Both the position numbers and the translations under genes were made by a program. Below, one piece after another: positions 58,381 through 64,000 of a stretch of 64,000 nucleotides of DNA. The stretch is from assembly GCA_022495995.1 (NCBI GenBank), contig JAFEMH010004867.1, positions 37,501-101,500 on the forward strand. Direction: 5' to 3'. The first letter of the stretch is position 1. The number at the start of each line of letters is the position of its first letter. The notes under the pieces were generated by a model. That model did not search any database and was not told where the DNA came from. It saw only the letters and a program-made list of their open reading frames with translations. The DNA comes from Adenophora triphylla var. japonica. Taxonomy: Eukaryota > Streptophyta > Magnoliopsida > Asterales > Campanulaceae.

Positions 58381-60902
58381 TGTGACGACCCCAACCCTAG
58401 GCACTCAATTTTTAATATTTAATTATATGCTTTTAATATTATGTTGACTTTATGTGTTCAATTTTATCTTAAATTCTTGAGTTAGGATAAATTGGGTGAA
58501 AAGTAAATTAAGGAGCTTATAAGAATTTATTGGACATTAAATAAAGAAACTAAGGGAAATGATACAAAATGGAAATTTAATAAATAGATAAATATGTGGG
58601 GAGGTTAAATGAGTAGGATGAATTAATGGGATAAGGTTTATTTTAAATTAATGGGAGTAGGGTGAAAGCCTTGGATTAAGTTGTAGGAGGGGCCAACTTT
58701 CTTACTCTTCCATGCCTTGCCAAGTGTCCTCTTCCCATCACCTCCTCTTACTACCCCTCCCTTCTCCCTCATTTCTCATTCATCTTCAACCTAGAGAATT
58801 AGAGAGAACCTCCATGGAAGCCCCAAGTTCCAAACCTTGAAGCCAAGAATTTCTTCACCAAATTCAAGTCCAAGAGCACCTTTGAAGTTGGATCGCCTAG
58901 AGGAACTCATCTAGCTAAATAGATCAACCTTCCATTTCAAATCCCAAAGGTGAGTTGTTATGATTCCTTTCTTATACTTGTTCATAAGTTCTTGAATGAT
59001 TGTTCTTGTTCTTGTGATGATAATTTCTTGCTTGGAAACCTAGACGGGAGTTTAATGAGTAGAAAATGAACTTGATTGAAGTAGGGTTTAATGAAGATGA
59101 TCTAAAAGGTTTGAAATGGGTAGAAATGGTTATTTGATGCTTGTAAAATCTTCTTGGGTTGAGAAAGTGGTTAATGTCCTAGAAAAATGTTGTTATTCAT
59201 GAAGTGTCAAAAAGGTGTAAGAAAATGGAATGAGTAGATTTAAAGGGATTAACTTGGAATGTGTAAATGAAATGGGTTGGAAATCTAGTGTTAGATGATG
59301 TAGGTATATCAATTTGGGAGTTTAAAGTATGTATTATGAGATCCATGAAGTGGGTATGCTTTTCTAGGTGTTCAAGACAAGGGAAAACTTTGGTTGGGAC
59401 AAATGGGTATGAGTAATTTCGCATTTATGTTGATTCTGGCTCAGGTCACGAAGTCGTGCCTCGGTGGCACGAGTCGTGCCTGAGGTGTGGGACGAGTCGT
59501 GACTAGAGTTATAAGGAAGTCGTGCCTTGAAGGGGACGACGTAATCGCAGGATGGTGCAATGGGCACGAGTCGTGCCCCGGGGCACGAGTCGTGCCCCGG
59601 CCCGGTTTTTCACATCAAGTTTAGAGCTATTCAAACCTAATCAAACTCGAACCAAAAGAAATCTCTTTAACCTAGATTAAAGTAGAATACTTTGGCTACA
59701 CATTTACATCCTAAGCGATTAAAATGGAATTGGGGAAGTACTTTAAATGTTGCTTGGAAAGCGCTAGTTAACCTAGTTTGGTAACTTAACAGAAATGATT
59801 CTAAATTGGTAAATGGAACTTGGATCCTTATAGAGATCATATATTGTCATATAATGACTAAGTAAGATAGGTTGATGATATCTCATTATCTTACTTGAGT
59901 ACCTATTTATGGATTGGATTATGCTTAGTGTATTATATAAATGCTGCACTCTGATTATTGTTGTACATGAGTATATTTTACCATGTGGTTATATTGCTAT
60001 CCCGTTTGTGGATCATATTTCAAGTATCTATTATGTGATTGAACGTGTTGATATTTTATGTGAATGGGGGTATAATGGATTTCAATCGGTTATTGATTTG
60101 TTCTCTAAGTGATTGAAGATTCATCATACCCGTGACCTCTCCCCTCTCGCGGCCACGCATCGGGGTTCAGCCTTCTATGGATATGTGCACCCATAGGAAT
60201 GCCGATGTCTTATATCTTCCCCTGAAAACGGGTTTTATAAGATGTGAATATGCCTAAGCAGGTTCACGGAGATGAGTTATAAGCATAACCTGTCTCGCTA
60301 CATGGTATGGGATCCGTGAATATGCATTCACGATGTAGTGGAGTATTGATACCCACGCTATACGACTTATTGTTCGTACGGGAAAGGTAAACCAAGGTAA
60401 CGGAATGTGTTTACCGCTTGCCTAGTGTGTTATGTGCTACCATGCTATGTGTTGCACTTTGTTTGGCATCTTGCTGCATATCATAATAGCTCATTGAGAT
60501 TTATTCTCACCCCTCTCCCTTTACTCGTTTTAGATCCCGAGACGGGCGGACCGGCCAAGTGAGGACGGAAAGGAGTTGGTACGTGGTATTTTGGGATTTG
60601 TCAGTGGTACGTATAGGTTGGTGTAAAGAATGTATTTTGGTATAATTCCTTTATGGAGTTTATGAGTATAAAACTTAGTTTGTACGTTATAACTAAAGTC
60701 TTTGTAATTAAAACAGGTTGTTACTTTTCAAAGTTAGTTATCTCCTCCTCCGATGTGGAGTAGAGTGGAGTTAGTTTGAGATGTTATATTATTAATGTTT
60801 ATGTTTGAAAGTCAAAGTAAAGTTTTAAAAGTTTAGTGTTTTCGGGTTAGTTTGAGGGCGCTCCAACTCGGAACACGTGTAGGTTCCGGGTCGGGGTCCT
60901 CA
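58381..60902 (+). repeat. 5' LTR of the terminal gypsy element
   Basis: 2522 bp from TGTGACGACCCC to GGGTCCTCA. No second copy is available, so limits rest on TG...CA, the primer site after it and the abrupt end of the Ala/Pro repeat before it. Holds a palindrome cluster at 59445-59605. Confidence 0.78.
59445..59605. repeat. GGCACGAGTCGTGCC palindrome cluster in the gypsy LTR
   Basis: The 15-bp odd palindrome GGCACGAGTCGTGCC occurs three times intact and at least three times as diverged halves (GACGAGTCGTGAC, GAAGTCGTGCC) within 160 bp. Confidence 0.88.
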
Positions 60903-60905
60903 CGT

Positions 60906-60916
60906 TGGTATCGAGC
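60906..60916 (+). other. Degraded tRNA-Met primer-binding site
   Basis: TGGTATCGAGC, one base shorter than the usual TGGTATCAGAGC, three bases after the LTR. Confidence 0.7.
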
Positions 60917-61000
60917 TCGGTTAGAGTTCTCGGGTAGAGTCTAGCTGAGTGAGAGTGTGTGATAAATTACGTCGAGTGTTTGTTGCGGGGAGTTTATTCA

Positions 61001-61960
61001 ATGGCCGAAAATGAGGATGATCGGCATCGGGTTGGGCAATGTTGGTAAGGCGGGGTGATGGAAATCCGAATGTTGAGACGATGAACATGTTTCGAGGATT
61101 TTTGCAAAATATGACAACACAAGGGCAAGCACAGAAAGATCAAGGAGGCGCATACGGGCATGGTTTGGAAAAGTTCGTTAAGAGGACACCTCCAAGTTTT
61201 AGTGGAGATCCGGATCCGGTGAAGGCTGAGAGATGGCTTGAAAGTATGAATAAGATTTTCGCAGCGATGGAGAGCACGGATGCAGAAAAAGTGAGATGCG
61301 CAGTCTTCAAGTTAGAGGGACTGCAGAGCATTGGTGGAAAGTAGTGAAGGACGGATGGGATCGAAACCTTACACCGCAGACCTGGGAGAACTTTACGCGT
61401 AAATTTCGAGATCATTTCATTCCAATAGTTACAAGAGATAAGAAGGAAGTTGAGTTTTTGAAATTAGAGCAAGGAGCAATGACCGTGGCGCAAAGATTCA
61501 AAGAAGGTTTACGGAGCTAGCTCGCTATTGTCCACATTTGGTACCGGAAGAAGAGAGACGGATATATCGATTTGTGAAGGGATTAAGACTAGAGTTCAGA
61601 AACAGCTTATTGACGCACGACTTCCCGGATTTTCGACAGCTGAATAAAGCCTACCGAATAGAGAATGATATTGACGAGCACCGGTAAATGAGGGTGGAAG
61701 TGGAAGTAAGCGTAAGTTTCAAGGCCAAGGTTCTGGATATAATAGAGGGCATCGTAAAGGATCGGCCTGAGTTAGTAAGAGGAGAAAAAGTGGCGACTCG
61801 CACAAATCATCCGACTTCAGTCGTGTAAGGATTATATGTGGATATTGCAAGAAGATGGGTCATTCGAAGACAAGTGTTGGAGTAAGCAAGGGAAATGTTT
61901 GAATTGTGGAGAAATGGGACACTACAAGAAGAATTGTCCTATATTTCATCGAAGGTTAGC
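61001..61960 (+). pseudogene. Gag of the terminal gypsy element, broken
   Basis: ATG at 61001 soon meets a stop. Gag core in frames 61039-61344 and 61296-61520: LEKFVKRTPPSFSGDPDPVK, AERWLESMNKIF, AEHWWKVVKDGW and WENFTRKFRDHFIP, then CPHLVPEEERRIYRFVKGL (about 61527-61585). Two CCHC zinc knuckles follow at about 61838-61935, ending CLNCGEMGHYKKNC. At least three frame changes. The product would package element RNA. Confidence 0.82.
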
Positions 61961-64000
61961 TTTGGGTACCGGACATAGGGGCCTAAAGGAGGAATGAAAA
62001 GGAACAATGAAGGGAATCCAAAAGGTAACGTTTAAAGTCGAATACTTGTTTTGAGTTTTGGAGGGATAGATCCCTCAGCTACCTTTAGAGGTAATATACC
62101 TGTCTCAGAAGTAGGGGTCATACTTTATAGATCCCGGTTCATCTCATGCACGTGTGACATTGCATTTTGTTTCATGTGGCATACATTGCTTAAGATGTGT
62201 TTTATGTGTTAGAGATTTCTACTCTTATGAGAGAATACCTCGAATATTATTTGGTTTACCACTAGTGTGACGTGGTTATAACTGAGCATGTATTGCTAAT
62301 TGATTTGGTATGATTACCAATGTGTGATTTTGATATATACCGCCTAGAATGGTAAGTAGTGGTCGGGCAAAAGCCGATAGACTCCGTCGTATGAAGCGAG
62401 TCTTTTTTTTTACTATGCTTAATTGGTCTATATGGTATTAGATGCAAATAAGCCTTTATGTGGTATCCTTGTTAGATATGCCTTAAAGATTGAAAATTTT
62501 TGGTTAAGAAGTGTGAAGCTTAATTGAAATGTGGTAGACTTAGGTAAGAAGTCTTCGAAAAATGTTATGTGCTAATTAGGAAAATAGTAAGTATGCTTTC
62601 AGAAAGTATTATATGACTTTCGGTTGGGAAGTGGAATCACGTATTGATGTAGTGTCAGGTTAAATACCTATATCAAAAGCACCCTATAGAATGGTCTCGA
62701 TTTTTGTTGTGGTTATAAGGAGTAGAGTTCTATCCTTATCTTGATAGCTAGTGGAAATTATTAGTGGTGACATCCTTGTTTACTTGACGTTGAGAATATC
62801 ATGAAAATTAATTGTGAATTGTGTTATCTATTTTCCAATAGGAAAATTTATGTGTGAAGTTTAATAATTGTAAGTTGGCTTTGGAATATTGCCGTAATGA
62901 GTCCATAGTTTTAGGATTGAAAGGGGTGCTACCAAGGGAGTGTCATTAGATTCTTGAGAATTGTATTATTGTTGATAGAGTTAACCTGGAAGAGGTATCC
63001 TGGATGTAGAATGCAATAAGGGTGAATCGTATAGTAGAGAGGAAGAATAGGTCGACTGTAGATATGATCCTTATTGAGTAATGAATGCGAGAACTTGACG
63101 CTTTTAATTGTGTATCAATGGAAGGCTAATTTGTGATATGATGCGAAATGGGAAAGTGATAACTTATGTTTAGAGGAAGTGAATCAAAGGAGCGTAATCT
63201 TCTTATTTTCAACTTGTAAGTAATCGAGATTATATTGCGTTTTACTAGCGGAATTTTTAACTAGTTGCAACTAAATTTGAGATGTGTTAACGATCATGAA
63301 AGTTTAAAGTATTTGTTGGTTCGAAAGGAATTTAACAATAAGCGAGAGTCGAGGGTGGAAATTATTAGAAAGACTTAAATGAGGTTATATCTTGTTACCG
63401 GAAAAGTTATTGTGATTGCGATTGCGATTAGCCGAAAGGCTTATGTGTCAACGAGTATATCCTTTGAGTTGCATGGTGAGATATTTTGCGAATATTCAAG
63501 TTATACTTATAGTGTGGAGACCTTAGAGGAAGTTCAACCATGATTCGGAAGTTAAGAGGATTATCGGCTAGTTTCAAGACTCGGGAGACCAAGGATTTTG
63601 TATCTAATTGGGATGAAAATTTAACCCTCAACTCGGAGTGTGTATCATTCTTTGTAAGAGATTAGAATACCGGTTTTAGAGGAAGACCGTAAACCTAGAA
63701 TTGCGACTCATCGAAAAGTTTGAAGAAGTATCAAGACTTGAAGAAGAGTTAGAAGATTCGAATGGGAAGACAAAGGCGAGGGAATTTTGTAAGCGTACTA
63801 CTTTCAACGTCGATAAGGTTGGGTGTGTTGGAGTGATAGTGAATGAATAGATCAAGTCGGTTTACTTTCAACTTATATTAACGAAGTATTCGAGGGGGAA
63901 ATTAAAACATTGTGAATGCGGGAGATTGAATGATTTCGTGGAAAACCAATCAACATTTTACCGAGATCGGGATCGAGGATTCATTGTGTTTTGGAAAGCG
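61961..64000. other. Unreadable internal region of the terminal gypsy element
   Basis: Only hints remain: a protease-like segment with DPGSSHA near 62130 and an APYRM-like RT start near 62675. No open frame longer than about 70 codons with recognisable RT, RNase H or integrase is seen. It is either heavily mutated or non-coding. Confidence 0.45.

Larger units (their letters stand above)
58381..64000 (+). mobile_element. Large Ty3/gypsy element (Tekay/Del-like), right end outside the window
   Basis: Starts with a 2.5-kb LTR, a tRNA-Met-like primer site and a decayed gag with two zinc knuckles. Long LTRs beginning TGTGACGACCCC and the gag type suggest the Tekay/Del chromoviruses. Pol cannot be read confidently. 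The other LTR is not in the window. Confidence 0.8.

Overview
This window is nuclear DNA from a flowering plant, almost certainly a eudicot. The evidence is a two-exon group C MAP kinase, a BAHD acyltransferase with its typical single intron, a mitochondrial P-class PPR protein, Stowaway MITEs (CTCCCTCCGTCC ends, TA target sites) and plant Reina, Athila, copia, MULE and hAT elements. It reads as a few host genes embedded in transposon-rich DNA. I cannot name the species; an asterid is a guess.

Layout. 0-8.6 kb: AT microsatellite, a Stowaway MITE, a BAHD acyltransferase on the minus strand (818-3143), and behind it on the same strand an unidentified gene of at least eight small phase-compatible exons (4379-7848). 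8.6-14.2 kb: a complete Reina-like Ty3/gypsy element with 477-bp LTRs and target duplication ACACT. 15.0-16.5 kb: an intact intronless PPR gene (minus). 18.5-31 kb: a transposon cluster. It holds a 7.7-kb MULE (9-bp duplication AAAATTATT) with two converging broken genes, one encoding a FAR1/MULE/SWIM transposase fused to an OTU protease domain and one encoding a plant mobile domain (PMD) protein. Next come a 2.2-kb MULE with another PMD gene (duplication ATCTAAACG), a 451-bp MULE-like foldback element (GAGTAAGAA), and a Harbinger/Tourist-like element filled by a G-rich minisatellite.

32.3-40.9 kb: a group C MAP kinase gene. Its single coding intron is 6.9 kb because a copia element, itself invaded by a hAT remnant and a 5'-truncated RTE LINE, inserted 53 bp before the 3' splice site. 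42-54 kb: a second copia element on the minus strand, split by a deleted Athila element and by a gag-only (TR-GAG) element. 54-56.8 kb: two tandem LTRs. 57.8-58.4 kb: an Ala/Pro-repeat coding remnant cut off by a large gypsy LTR (58381-60902), whose decayed gag and unreadable internal region run to the end of the window.

The host genes do not form a pathway. The most unusual theme is that several unrelated elements here carry clusters of short palindromic words in non-coding DNA: three arrays in the large MULE (two in the first introns of its two genes, one between their 3' ends), arrays in both smaller MULEs, and GC-rich clusters in the Athila, TR-GAG and terminal gypsy LTRs. Most transposon coding regions are broken by stops or frameshifts and are given as pseudogenes.
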